Below, piece after piece: positions 48,405 through 57,186 of a stretch of DNA of 64,000 nucleotides. The stretch covers positions 141,146 through 205,145 of the forward strand of contig WGNH01000008.1 in assembly GCA_016124665.1 (NCBI GenBank), written 5' to 3'. Below the pieces are notes generated by a model. It did no database searches. It was not told the DNA's origin and was given only the letters and a program-made list of their open reading frames with translations. The DNA comes from Alphaproteobacteria bacterium (GTDB lineage: Bacteria; Pseudomonadota; Alphaproteobacteria; Caulobacterales; Maricaulaceae). Every line of letters begins with the position of its first letter. Within the stretch, counting starts at the first letter, position 1. Made by a program: the position numbers and the translations under genes.

Positions 48405-48970
48405 ACGAATGCGGGTTGGCGCATGGGTGAAAAACTCATGCGGTGGATCGGGCAGGGGCCATGGGTCGCGATCGCCTCCAGATGCGTGCGCGCGCCATAT
48501 CCCTTGTGGCCCTCGAATCCGTAAGCAGGCCAACGTTCTGCGGCCCGGATCATCAGCTCATCGCGCACGGTCTTGGCGATGATGGAGGCGGCGGATATGG
48601 CCGGTTCGAGGCCGTCCCCGCCAATGATAAATCTGGCAATGGCGGGCAGCTGGCCGGGCGTGCGATTGCCGTCGACCAGGAATTCGGCCGGGATTTCGCC
48701 GAGATTGAGGGCGGCCCGGCGCATGGCCACCAGGGTCGCCTGTAAAATATTGATGCGGTCGATTTCCTCCGGCTCGGCAATGCCGATGCCGAACAGGGCG
48801 GTGTCGCGGATCTCGCGCGCCAGGGCGGCGCGGCGTTTTTCGCTCAGCTTCTTGGAATCATCGAGCCCCTCAATGGGGTCGCGCAGGATCACCGCTGCGG
48901 CGACAACCGGTCCGGCCAGCGGACCCCGGCCGGCTTCGTCAATGCCGGCGATGTTTTTCAATGTGCCCAT
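48401..48970 (-). CDS. rnhB: Ribonuclease HII
   Basis: The product is 189 aa, slightly short but complete. Catalytic residues: IAGIDEAGRGPLAGPVVAAAV (Asp-Glu), DSKKLSEKRR, FLVDGNRTPG (Asp) and AKTVRDELM (Asp). It cleaves at single ribonucleotides in DNA. It lies immediately upstream of ccrM, as in several Caulobacterales. The start at 48970 is an ATG; the region upstream holds repeats. Confidence 0.94.
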   Translation of the reverse strand: MGTLKNIAGIDEAGRGPLAGPVVAAAVILRDPIEGLDDSKKLSEKRRAALAREIRDTALFGIGIAEPEEIDRINILQATLVAMRRAALNLGEIPAEFLVDGNRTPGQLPAIARFIIGGDGLEPAISAASIIAKTVRDELMIRAAERWPAYGFEGHKGYGARTHLEAIATHGPCPIHRMSFSPMRQPAFV

Positions 48971-49029
48971 GTGTAACAGCTAGCCTGATTGGCACCGGCG
49001 CCGAAACCCCGGCCAACAGGGGTTACGTG

Positions 49030-49199
49030 CTTCGAGGCCGCCTGCGGCGGTACCCCAGCATGAGGTGGCCAACTGTCTCCGTTTTCGTCCGGCTTGACCG
49101 GACGATCTCAATGTCAAAGAGACCCTCCGGTCAAGCCGGAGGGAGGCGCAATAGACTATCACCTCATCCTGAGGTGCTCGCGATAGCGAGCCTCGAAGG
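49030..49199. repeat. Palindromic repeat cluster between rnhB and the radical SAM gene
   Basis: The 234-bp gap 48971-49204 contains two nested inverted pairs. The outer pair (family A) has arms at about 49030-49066 and 49160-49199; the right arm reads CCTCATCCTGAGGTGCTCG then CGAGCCTCGAAGG. The inner pair (family B) has TCCGGCTTGACCGGA at about 49088 and CTCCGGTCAAGCCGGAGG at about 49124-49141. These look like REP/BIME-type intergenic elements and might end both convergent transcripts. Confidence 0.7.
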
Positions 49200-49204
49200 A
49201 CGGA

Positions 49205-50332
49205 TCAAAACAGGCTCGGTTGATTGCCGTGGCCGAGCGGCCGTTCGAAGAGGTCACAGCGCAGGCCCGGACCGCGCGTCTTCAGGCCATAGCGTTCAAT
49301 CGCGCGCCGGAAGCGGCTGGCGAGGAGGCGGGCATAGGGGCCGTCGCCACGCTGCCTTTTCCCGAACGCTGAATCATATTCCGCACCGCCGCGGGTCTGA
49401 CGCACCAGCGACATGACGTGCGAGGCTGAATCCGGCCGCGTCGTTGCCAGCCATTCCTTGAACAGTCCCTTGATCTCCATGGGCAGGCGCAGGAGCACAT
49501 AACCGGCCGAGACGGCCCCGGCTTCGGCGGCGGCCTGCAGTATGGCTTCCAGCTCGCGGTCATTGAGCGCCGGGATCATCGGCGCCGCCATGACGGTGAC
49601 GGGAATGCCGGCCCCGGCGAGCTGTTTCACCGTCTCCAGCCGCCGCGACGGCGTGGCGGCGCGCGGTTCCATGTCGCGTGCCAGCTTTCGGTCCAGCGTG
49701 GTGATGGAGATGGCGGCGCGGAACAGGCCCTTCTTGGCCATGGGCGCGATGATGTCGAGGTCGCGCAGGATCAGCGCGGACTTGGTGATGACGCTGACCG
49801 GATGGTGGAATTCCGCACAGACTTTCAGAATATCGCGGGTGATTTCCTCCTTGCGTTCGACCGGTTGATAGCAATCGGTATTGGCCCCGATCACAATGGG
49901 CTCGGGCCAGTAATTACGGTCCATGAAGGTGCGGACCAGCAGTTTCGCGGCCTCGGGCTTCTTGAAGATGACGCTTTCGAAATCAAGGCCGGGGGAATAG
50001 CCCCAATAGGCGTGGCTGGGCCGGGCATAACAATAGACACAGCCATGTTCGCAGCCGCGATAGGGGTTGATCGACTGGTTGAAGGAAATATCCGGCGAAT
50101 GATTGCGCGTGACGATGGAGCGTGAGGAATCAATCAGCGTAACCGTGCGCAATTGTTCCGGCTGCGGGTCGGTGTCGCGCCAGCCATCGTCGAAAGGCTC
50201 ATACGCCTTGTCCTCGAAGCGGTTGCTGCGGTTGGAGCGCGCTCCGCGGCCGCGCGGCTGCAGGGGCGCGGGCAGGGCCTCACCGGTCAGATCGGCGTGA
50301 TGATTCAGGGAAAGGGAGGATGATTTCGACAT
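49205..50332 (-). CDS. PA0069-type radical SAM protein (SplB-related)
   Basis: The product is 375 aa. The radical SAM cluster motif is NPYRGCEHGCVYCYARPSH (CxxxCxxC, near residue 95). Other blocks are IVIGANTDCYQPVERK, ITKSALILRDLDII and AAPMIPALNDRELEAIL. The family is distantly related to spore photoproduct lyase but its reaction is unknown. The start at 50332 has only a poor Shine-Dalgarno; a promoter with an SOS-type box ends right at the ATG, so the mRNA may be leaderless. Neighbours are the UDG and rnhB/ccrM genes, consistent with a DNA-repair link. Confidence 0.9.
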   Translation of the reverse strand: MSKSSSLSLNHHADLTGEALPAPLQPRGRGARSNRSNRFEDKAYEPFDDGWRDTDPQPEQLRTVTLIDSSRSIVTRNHSPDISFNQSINPYRGCEHGCVYCYARPSHAYWGYSPGLDFESVIFKKPEAAKLLVRTFMDRNYWPEPIVIGANTDCYQPVERKEEITRDILKVCAEFHHPVSVITKSALILRDLDIIAPMAKKGLFRAAISITTLDRKLARDMEPRAATPSRRLETVKQLAGAGIPVTVMAAPMIPALNDRELEAILQAAAEAGAVSAGYVLLRLPMEIKGLFKEWLATTRPDSASHVMSLVRQTRGGAEYDSAFGKRQRGDGPYARLLASRFRRAIERYGLKTRGPGLRCDLFERPLGHGNQPSLF

Positions 50333-50338
50333 GACAGG

Positions 50339-50371
50339 ATTATGTTCCTATCAATCGAACAAATCAAGAAC
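50339..50371 (-). promoter_or_regulatory. LexA-type SOS box overlapping a promoter
   Basis: GAACAAATCAAGAAC at 50357-50371 reads GTTC-N7-GTTC on the minus strand, the exact alphaproteobacterial LexA consensus. The -35 TTGATT (50367-50362) lies inside it, followed after 17 bp by the -10 CATAAT (50344-50339). Transcription would start at about 50332, the A of the radical SAM start codon. LexA bound here would block RNA polymerase. Confidence 0.7.
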
Positions 50372-50499
50372 ACTTTCTGGTGGTTTCCGTTGCGCGCGGC
50401 CCGGGCGGCAAGCGGCACTGTTGCGATGCGGGCCGTACTCACATGAAACGCGCTCAAGGCTGGGGCGTGGGCGCGAAGAGTGCGGGAAACCCGCACATT

Positions 50500-50630
50500 C
50501 CGTCATCCTCCGGTTTAGCCGGAGGATCTCGATGAGGGGCGCTCGACGTTCAGGTCCTCCGGTCAAGCCGGAGGATGACGAAGATAAATAATCCGGAGGA
50601 TGGCGAGGGCAGGCAAACCGGAGGATGACG
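50500..50630. repeat. Family B palindromic repeats upstream of the radical SAM gene
   Basis: The 302-bp gap 50333-50634 has the SOS promoter at its left end and repeats at its right. An inverted pair, CGTCATCCTCCGGTTTAGCC at 50501 and GGTCAAGCCGGAGGATGACG at 50561-50580, is followed by two half copies (ATCCGGAGGATGG and AACCGGAGGATGACG). A small hairpin, TGCGGG-AAA-CCCGCA, lies at 50481-50495. No gene is supported in the gap. Confidence 0.7.
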
Positions 50631-50634
50631 GGGG

Positions 50635-51489
50635 TCAGTCGGCCCCCTCCACCTTCTTCACCACTTCCAGCCAGTCGCGCCAGGCGCGGGCCTTTTCCTG
50701 CGGCCGGCGTAACAGGAAAGCCGGGTGGAAAAGCGGCATGGCGGGGATGTGTTCGCCCGCTTCGCCGTCCGCATCCTTGAAGCGGTAATCCGCCCAGCGG
50801 CCGCGCAGCTTCATGATGCCGGTGGTGGCGCGCAGCAGGGCCTGCGCCGAGACCCCGCCAGCAAAGACCAGCACTTTCGGCTGCGCAAGCGCGATATGGC
50901 GCTCAATCAGCGGCAGGCAGATGGCGATTTCCTCTGTCGAGGGTGTGCGGTTGCCGGGCGGGCGCCAGTTGAGGATGTTGGAGATATAGACATCTGTTTC
51001 CGGGTCGAGGCCGGAAGCGCGGATCATCCGGTCGAGCAGCTGGCCGGACTTGCCGACAAAGGGTTTGCCCTGCTCGTCCTCATCGCGGCCCGGGGCCTCG
51101 CCGACAATCATGATGTCCGCTTCAGGATTGCCGCGCGAGAAGACGGTATTGCGCGCGGTGCGTTTCAGCGCACAGCCGTCAAAGGCCATAATGGCGGCCT
51201 TCAGCTCGTCCAGCGTCCGCACATTTGCGACCGCCTTGCGGGCATCCTCGGGATCGCCATCGGGTGTGCCGAAGCCTGCGGCCCGTGCGGCCTGCGGGGT
51301 GGCGATGGCGGGCTTTTCCTGCGCTTGCAACGGATCACGCGATTGGGGTTTTGGCGCTGGAGACGGTGAGGACAATTTCGGCCGGTCCACGGGCAGGGGA
51401 TCGGCCTCGATGCCCATATCCTCCCACCAGAGTGTGAGAGCCTTGAGGGCGCGGGCGTGTGTATCGGCGTCGGGCATCGTCTGGAACAT
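50635..51489 (-). CDS. Uracil-DNA glycosylase family 4-like protein
   Basis: The product is about 284 aa: a low-complexity N-terminal region (Pro/Ala/Lys, to about residue 85) followed by the UDG domain. Motifs: VGEAPGRDEDEQGKPFVGKSGQLLDRMI (motif 1, water-activating region) and PLFHPAFLLRRP (motif 2, H-P-A). WRPPGNRTPSTEE is typical of this group. Only two cysteines occur in the whole protein (DGCALKR and ICLPLIE), so the four-cysteine Fe-S cluster of canonical family 4 enzymes is incomplete. Start is uncertain: ATG at 51489, ATG at 51477 or TTG at 51516. Confidence 0.85.
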   Translation of the reverse strand: MFQTMPDADTHARALKALTLWWEDMGIEADPLPVDRPKLSSPSPAPKPQSRDPLQAQEKPAIATPQAARAAGFGTPDGDPEDARKAVANVRTLDELKAAIMAFDGCALKRTARNTVFSRGNPEADIMIVGEAPGRDEDEQGKPFVGKSGQLLDRMIRASGLDPETDVYISNILNWRPPGNRTPSTEEIAICLPLIERHIALAQPKVLVFAGGVSAQALLRATTGIMKLRGRWADYRFKDADGEAGEHIPAMPLFHPAFLLRRPQEKARAWRDWLEVVKKVEGAD

Positions 51490-51524
51490 GCGGCTTTCGG
51501 CTGGAAGGGCAGGCAATGTGCCCC

Positions 51525-51790
51525 AGGGTCAGGGCCTGCTAATCTGGCTGCAATGGCCGGAGCGGATCTGTGCGGATACTAGGAGCAAACCCGCCGGAAG
51601 GCCAATGCCTTTCAAGGGTTTGCGACACAGTAGCCCGTGCAAAGCTGCCCGGTCCGAAGGACGGCCATGATGACGTCGATCTGCTTTGTCAAAGCCCTCG
51701 ACCGGGGGATTGGCCCCGCTCTGCGGACTTTTCCTCGCATCTCTCGTCATCCCGGCCGCCATTCCAGTCAGATTAACAGGTCCTGACCCT
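51525..51790 (-). mobile_element. 265-bp inverted-repeat element, copy 2 (MITE-like)
   Basis: A 266-bp unit between the divergent UDG and ETF-QO genes, inverted relative to the copy at 6482-6746. Its ends are AGGGTCAGGGCCTGCTAAT (left) and the matching complement of AGGGTCAGGACCTGTTAAT (right). By my count about 25 substitutions and no indel separate the two copies in the central 249 bp. The end nearest the UDG gene corresponds to the end of copy 1 nearest gshA, so both units have the same orientation relative to the downstream gene. It also fills the stretch 51490-51864, in which I see no conventional gene. Confidence 0.75.
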
Positions 51791-51864
51791 AGCTGAATAT
51801 GAACAGCTAAGCTATGACAGATCATAGAGAAAGCGAAGCACTACGGGGCAAGGAGCAGCACAGC

Positions 51865-53535
51865 ATGTCTGACGAGATTCAGCGCGAGTCGATGGAATAT
51901 GACGTCATCATCGTCGGGGCGGGGCCGGCGGGGCTGTCGGCGGCGATACGGCTGAAGCAGATGGCCGCCGAGTCCGGAGCGGAGATTTCCGTCGCCGTGC
52001 TGGAAAAAGGCGGCGAGGTCGGCGCGCACATATTGTCGGGCGTGGTGATGGACCCGAAGGCGCTGAACGAGCTGATTCCGGACTGGCGCGATCAGGGCTG
52101 TCCGCTTGAAACAGAGGTCAAGGACGACATTTTCCTCGCCCTCTCGGAAACATCCGGCTTCCGCTTTCCGAACATCGCCTTCCCGCCCTTCATGTCCAAT
52201 CATGGCTGCTATACCGGCTCGCTGGGCGCCGTCTGCAAATGGCTGGGCGAACAGGCCGAGGCGCTGGAGGTTGAAATCTATCCGGGCTTCCCGGCCGCCG
52301 AGCTGATCGAGGAAGACGGCGTCATCAAGGGCGTGATTACCGGTGATTTCGGCGTGGCGCGCGATGGCAGCCACAAGGACGGCTATCAGCCGGGCATGGA
52401 GCTGCGCGGGAAATACACGCTGATCGGCGAAGGCGCGCGCGGTTCGCTGGCCAAAAAGCTGATCCACCGCTTCGCGCTGAGCGATGGCAAGGAGCCGCAG
52501 AAATACGGGATCGGGCTGAAGGAATTGTGGCGCGTCAAACCGGAAAATCACAAGCCCGGCACGGTGCAGCACACCATGGGCTGGCCGCTGGACAACACAA
52601 CCGGTGGCGGCTCCTTCCTCTATCACTGGGGCGATAATCTGGTGTCGGTCGGTTTTGTCGTGCACCTGAATTACAAGAATCCCTGGATCTCGCCGTTCGA
52701 GGAATTCCAGCGGATGAAAACGCATCCGAAGATCAGGGGCGTGTTCGAGGGCGCCGAACGTCTGTCCTATGGCGCGCGGGCGATCACCGAAGGCGGGTTC
52801 CAGTCCGTGCCGAAGCTGACCTTCCCGGGCGGCGCGCTGATCGGCTGTTCGGCCGGTTTCGTGAATGTGCCGCGCATCAAGGGCAGCCATAATGCGATGA
52901 AGACCGGCATGCTGGCTGCGGAAAGCGTGTTCGAGGCCCTGCAGGCCGACCGCCAGGGCGATGAACTGACCGCTTACCAGACCGCCTATGACACATCCTG
53001 GGTGGCCAAGGATCTGAAACTGGTCCGCAATGCGAAGCCGCTCTGGTCAAAATTCGGCACCTTCTTCGGCATCGCGCTGGGCGGCGTGGACATGTGGTTC
53101 AACTATCTGTTCGGCGGATTGTCGCTGTTCGGCACGATGAAGCACGGCAAGAGCGATGCGGAAGCGCTGGACCCGGCAGAACAGCACTCCAGGATCGACT
53201 ATCCGAAACCGGATGGTGTGCTGACCTTTGACCGGCTGTCGTCGGTCTTCATTTCCAACACCAATCATGAGGAAGACCAGCCGGTTCACCTGAAGGTGAA
53301 GGATATAGGACTGCAGAAATCCAGCGAATGGGAAGTCTATGCCGGACCCTCCAGCCGCTATTGCCCGGCCGGTGTCTATGAATGGGTGAAGGACGAGAAT
53401 TCCGGTGAAATGTCGTTCGTTATCAATGCGCAGAACTGCGTGCATTGCAAAACCTGCGACATCAAGGACCCCAATCAGAATATCAACTGGACAACTCCGG
53501 AGGGCGGTCAGGGGCCGATCTATGTGAATCTGTAG
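51865..53535 (+). CDS. Electron transfer flavoprotein-ubiquinone oxidoreductase
   Basis: The product is 556 aa. The FAD Rossmann motif is YDVIIVGAGPAGLSAAIRLKQ near residue 12, and the C-terminal 4Fe-4S binding region has YCPAGVYEW and NCVHCKTCDIKDPNQNINWTTPEGGQGP. It passes electrons from ETF, reduced by acyl-CoA and amine dehydrogenases, to ubiquinone at the inner membrane. AAGGAG nine bases before the ATG at 51865 makes it preferable to the frame opening at 51814. No ETF genes are in the window. The inverted-repeat element ends 74 bp upstream. Confidence 0.95.
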   Translation: MSDEIQRESMEYDVIIVGAGPAGLSAAIRLKQMAAESGAEISVAVLEKGGEVGAHILSGVVMDPKALNELIPDWRDQGCPLETEVKDDIFLALSETSGFRFPNIAFPPFMSNHGCYTGSLGAVCKWLGEQAEALEVEIYPGFPAAELIEEDGVIKGVITGDFGVARDGSHKDGYQPGMELRGKYTLIGEGARGSLAKKLIHRFALSDGKEPQKYGIGLKELWRVKPENHKPGTVQHTMGWPLDNTTGGGSFLYHWGDNLVSVGFVVHLNYKNPWISPFEEFQRMKTHPKIRGVFEGAERLSYGARAITEGGFQSVPKLTFPGGALIGCSAGFVNVPRIKGSHNAMKTGMLAAESVFEALQADRQGDELTAYQTAYDTSWVAKDLKLVRNAKPLWSKFGTFFGIALGGVDMWFNYLFGGLSLFGTMKHGKSDAEALDPAEQHSRIDYPKPDGVLTFDRLSSVFISNTNHEEDQPVHLKVKDIGLQKSSEWEVYAGPSSRYCPAGVYEWVKDENSGEMSFVINAQNCVHCKTCDIKDPNQNINWTTPEGGQGPIYVNL

Positions 53536-53582
53536 GCACCTCATGCCCTTGTGTGCCCAGTTATGAGGCGTAACGTGAATTC

Positions 53583-55316
53583 ATGAAGCTCCGGATTTCC
53601 TTCCTCGTTTCGGCATCTGCCCTGATGCTCGCCGCATGTCAGACGACTTCGGACGGCCTGGCCAACGGCCTTGTCATCGCGGATGTGGAAGATGAAGGCG
53701 TGTCGTCCTACGGCGCGTTTCTGGCCGGGCGTTTTGCCGGCACGGCCCGCGATGCGGACAGCGCTGCAGATTATTATGCCACGGCCTGGGAGCTGGAGCC
53801 TGACAGCGCCATTCTTGCCGAGCGCTCTTTCCTTTCCGCCGTCCTGTCAGGACATGAGGCGGCGGCCATCGAGGCGGCGCGGGTCTCGGCGCTGGCCGGA
53901 GACGAAACCCGTCTCGCCCGGCTTTTTCTAGCCGCAGATGCCCTTGCCGCCCGGCGCTATGATGATGCCAGCGCGTGGCTGGATGCCGATCAGCTGGGTC
54001 CGTTCAATACCTTTCTTGCCGAACTGATGTCGGACTGGGCACGTGCCGGAAGCGGCGACATGGAGGGCGCTCTGGCGCGGGCACGATCAGCGTCAGTGCC
54101 GGGCTATGCGGCGGCTTTCCTGACCCTGCACCGCGCCTTGCTGGCCGATTATGCCGGTGATGCCACAAATGCCGATGCGGCCTATCAGGCGGCGATCAGC
54201 GAGAGCCCGTTCACGCGCGTGGCCGTTGCGCTCTATGGCGACTTCCTGTTGCGCCAGCGCCGGCGTGATGACGCGATCACCCTCTATGACCAGTATCTGC
54301 GCCAGAATCCGATTGAACGCAGTATCACCGAGGCGCGCCGCATTGCCGCTGAAACACGGCGGATGCCGCGCCGGATGACGGTCAGCGAGGCGGCCGCACG
54401 GGCCGTGTTCGGACCCTCAGCGGCCCTGGCCTCCCAGGCCGATATCGACCTGTCCGTTGTCTATCTCCGTCTCACCACCCGTCTGGATCCGGATTATGCA
54501 CCGGCCGTGATCCTGCTGGCCGGGGCGCTGGAAAATACCGGGCTCACCGATGCGGCGATCGAGGCCTATAACACGGTTCCGGAAGGCCCGTTCCGTTTGC
54601 CGGCCGATATTGACCGGATCTGGTTGCGGGCCACACAAGGCGATGTCGATACGGCGTTGGCGGAAGCCCGTGAGCTGTCCGAGGAGAGCGGCGCGGTCGA
54701 GGCCCAGCTGGTCTATGCCGACCTGCTGCGCTCGTCCGGGCAATACACGCTGGCGGCCGAGCTCTATACGCGGGCGCTTGAGGCGCGGGAGGCGCAAGGC
54801 CTGGTCCCCGACTGGCGCTACTATTATTTCCGGGCGATCTGCTATGAGCAGTCAGAGCGCTGGGCCCTGGCAGAAGCCGATTTCCAGTCCGCACTGGCGA
54901 TCTCGCCGAATGAAGCCGAAGTGCTCAATTATCTGGGCTATATGTGGGTGATAAGGGGCGAGAATATTGCCGAAGCGTTCGACATGATCGAACGCGCCGC
55001 AGCGATTGCGCCGGACCAGGGTCATATTATCGACAGCCTCGGCTGGGCCCATTATGTGCGCGGCAATTACGCGCTTGCCGTCCAGCATCTGGAGCGGGCG
55101 GTGGAATTGTCGCCCGAGGCGCCGACTATCAATTATCATCTCGGCGATGCCTACTGGCAGGTCGGGCGGCAGCTGGAAGCCCGGTTCCAGTGGGAAAGAG
55201 CGCTGGGTCTGGATCCGGATGAGGATGAGCGCGCCGGACTGATGGCGCGGCTTGCCGGTGATGCCCCGGACCTGCCCGATATGAGGGTCGCGGACGCGGC
55301 CATTGAAACGCCTTGA
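53583..55316 (+). CDS. TPR-repeat lipoprotein
   Basis: The product is 577 aa with a lipoprotein signal (FLVSASALMLAACQTT; lipobox LAAC, Cys near 19) and at least six tetratricopeptide repeats spread along the chain, e.g. ADYYATAWELEPDSAILAERSFL, AEADFQSALAISPNEAEVLNYLGYMWV and AVQHLERAVELSPEAPTINYHLGDAYW. It is probably anchored in the outer membrane facing the periplasm; proteins of this shape commonly assist envelope assembly. Its TGA overlaps the ispE TTG (TTGA), and a similar TPR-ispE pairing is common in alphaproteobacteria. Confidence 0.85.
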   Translation: MKLRISFLVSASALMLAACQTTSDGLANGLVIADVEDEGVSSYGAFLAGRFAGTARDADSAADYYATAWELEPDSAILAERSFLSAVLSGHEAAAIEAARVSALAGDETRLARLFLAADALAARRYDDASAWLDADQLGPFNTFLAELMSDWARAGSGDMEGALARARSASVPGYAAAFLTLHRALLADYAGDATNADAAYQAAISESPFTRVAVALYGDFLLRQRRRDDAITLYDQYLRQNPIERSITEARRIAAETRRMPRRMTVSEAAARAVFGPSAALASQADIDLSVVYLRLTTRLDPDYAPAVILLAGALENTGLTDAAIEAYNTVPEGPFRLPADIDRIWLRATQGDVDTALAEARELSEESGAVEAQLVYADLLRSSGQYTLAAELYTRALEAREAQGLVPDWRYYYFRAICYEQSERWALAEADFQSALAISPNEAEVLNYLGYMWVIRGENIAEAFDMIERAAAIAPDQGHIIDSLGWAHYVRGNYALAVQHLERAVELSPEAPTINYHLGDAYWQVGRQLEARFQWERALGLDPDEDERAGLMARLAGDAPDLPDMRVADAAIETP

Positions 55317-56194
55317 TCCGTGAATTCGCGCCGGCAAAAGTCAATCTGACCCTGCGTACCGGAAAGGTGCGCGAGGATGGCTATCACCCCGTCGATTCCG
55401 TGGTTGTTTTTGCCGATTGGGGCGATGCGCTGACGGCGGAAACCGGGGACGGGCTGTCGCTGTCGATTTCCGGGCCGCAGGGCGGTGCCATTCCCGCAGA
55501 CGAAACCAATCTGGTCATGCGCGCAGCGCGGATGCTGGCGGAAGCGGCGGGTGTCGAGGCGGCTGGACGGCTCGGGCTGACAAAGCAAATCCCCGCCGGG
55601 GCCGGTCTGGGCGGCGGCTCTGCGGATGCGGCGGCGGCCTTGCGGGCGCTCAACCGGCTGTGGGAGCTCGACTGGCCATTGGAAATGCTGGCCGGGATCG
55701 GGGCGGAAACCGGTTCCGACATTCCCGCCTGCCTGTGGTCCCGGCCCTTGCGGATGACCGGGCGCGGCGAACGGGTCCGGCTGATCGATGAGTGGCCGGC
55801 CTTTACGGCATTGCTGGTCAATCCCGGTGTGGCGGTGGCCACGGGGAAAGTGTTCCAGGCCTTTGATGATCAGCCGGCCGGGACCGGTCAGGGATTCCGG
55901 CTGACCGGCGGGCTGGACCGCCTTTCCGTGCTGGCGGATCTGAATGCCGCAACAAACGATTTGACGGCTCCGGCGTGTGCCGTGGCCCCGGTCATTGCCC
56001 ATGTTCTGGCGGCGCTGGCGGCAGACGGGTCAGCGGAGCTGGTGCGCATGTCGGGGTCGGGCGCGACCTGTTTTGCGGTCTATGCCAATAGCAGCGCCCG
56101 TGATTCGGCGGCGGAGATATTGCGGGCCAGGCATCCCGGCTGGCTTGTTCAGCCGGTTGAATTTCCGGGTGTTCCGGCGATAAATCCGGCATGA
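55313..56194 (+). CDS. ispE: 4-diphosphocytidyl-2-C-methyl-D-erythritol kinase
   Basis: The product is 293 aa. This GHMP kinase phosphorylates the 2-OH of CDP-ME in the MEP isoprenoid pathway. The N-terminus REFAPAKVNLTL and the ATP-binding loop IPAGAGLGGGSADAAAALRAL (near 95) are diagnostic; MSGSGATCFAVYAN is the third GHMP motif. Start is TTG at 55313 overlapping the TPR gene stop, and the stop overlaps the next start by four bases, so the three genes form a coupled operon. Confidence 0.94.
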   Translation: MIREFAPAKVNLTLRTGKVREDGYHPVDSVVVFADWGDALTAETGDGLSLSISGPQGGAIPADETNLVMRAARMLAEAAGVEAAGRLGLTKQIPAGAGLGGGSADAAAALRALNRLWELDWPLEMLAGIGAETGSDIPACLWSRPLRMTGRGERVRLIDEWPAFTALLVNPGVAVATGKVFQAFDDQPAGTGQGFRLTGGLDRLSVLADLNAATNDLTAPACAVAPVIAHVLAALAADGSAELVRMSGSGATCFAVYANSSARDSAAEILRARHPGWLVQPVEFPGVPAINPA

Positions 56195-57186
56195 GTGCGA
56201 TCTGGATCTTTCTGTGTTTTGCCCTGGGCACGGGCGTCTGCTGGCTGGCGAAGCGCGCCGGCGTGCTCGATCATCCCAATCACCGCTCCAGCCATTCACG
56301 GCCGACGCCGCGCGGGGGCGGGCTGGGCGTCCTGGCGGCGCTCGGCCTGGGCCTTGTTCCCGCCCTGCAGGCCGGGCTGGATATCCGTCCGGCCGCGATG
56401 GCTGCGCTGGGTTTTGGTTTGCTCGGTCTTGCCGACGATCTGCTGGCGCTGGGCACATGGCTGAAATTCGGCGTGGTGATTGTCCTTGGCAGCCTGCTGG
56501 TCTGGCTAGCCGGGTCCGTGGCGGCCATCGGCGCCGGGGAGGCCCTGGCTGTGCCATTGCCGGTCTGGCTGGGGTTTGGCGGCTCGGTACTCTGGGTTTT
56601 CGTGGCCGCCAATGCGGTCAATTTCATGGACGGATCGGACGGGCTGATCGTGGCGATTTTCGTACCGGTGGGGCTGGCACTCGGCCTGACCGGGGAGGGC
56701 GCTGGCGGATATGCCGGATATGCGCTGGCCGCCGGGCTGGCGGGTTTTGCCATCTTCAATGTACCGCGCGCCTTTCTGTTCCTCGGCGATGTCGGCTCAC
56801 TGGCGATCGGCGGCGTATTTGCCGCCATCGCCCTGCAGCGGATCGAGACGCCGGGAGAAGTCTGGCTCTACCCGCTTATGATCCTGCCGGTGCTGGCGGA
56901 TGTGCTGCTGACCCTGGTTGGCAAAATCCGCAACGGGATCGGATTTCTGAGCCCGCACCGCACCCATGCCTATCAATTGCTGTCGCGCATGGGATGGCCG
57001 CACTGGCGCGTGGCGCTGGCCTATTTCATCACCACTTCGCTGTGTGCCGTGATGGCCATGTTGGGGGCGGCGCTCGGCGGCGTGGTGCCGTTTGCAATGT
57101 TTGCCGGAGCTGTTGTGGTGGCAACGCTTCTGCATGCCGGGATTCGGCGTCAGGCCATCCGGTCCGGGCTGGATCTCAAGGCCTGA
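56191..57186 (+). CDS. WecA/MraY-superfamily sugar-phosphate transferase
   Basis: The product is 331 aa with 10-11 membrane helices. Superfamily motifs: DHPNHRSSHSRPTPRGGGLG, GLADDLLALG (Mg2+ Asp pair), NAVNFMDGSDGL, FLFLGDVGSL and FLSPHRTHAYQLLSRMGWPHW (C-terminal substrate loop). The order and the SSHSRPTPRGGG block match WecA/WbpL-type enzymes that move a sugar phosphate from UDP-sugar to undecaprenyl phosphate, beginning O-antigen or exopolysaccharide synthesis. The sugar specificity cannot be told. Confidence 0.9.
   Translation: MSAIWIFLCFALGTGVCWLAKRAGVLDHPNHRSSHSRPTPRGGGLGVLAALGLGLVPALQAGLDIRPAAMAALGFGLLGLADDLLALGTWLKFGVVIVLGSLLVWLAGSVAAIGAGEALAVPLPVWLGFGGSVLWVFVAANAVNFMDGSDGLIVAIFVPVGLALGLTGEGAGGYAGYALAAGLAGFAIFNVPRAFLFLGDVGSLAIGGVFAAIALQRIETPGEVWLYPLMILPVLADVLLTLVGKIRNGIGFLSPHRTHAYQLLSRMGWPHWRVALAYFITTSLCAVMAMLGAALGGVVPFAMFAGAVVVATLLHAGIRRQAIRSGLDLKA

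Noticed and set aside
50305..50591. Small open frames in the gap before the UDG gene
   Set aside because: They are generated by the palindromic repeats and have no ribosome site.
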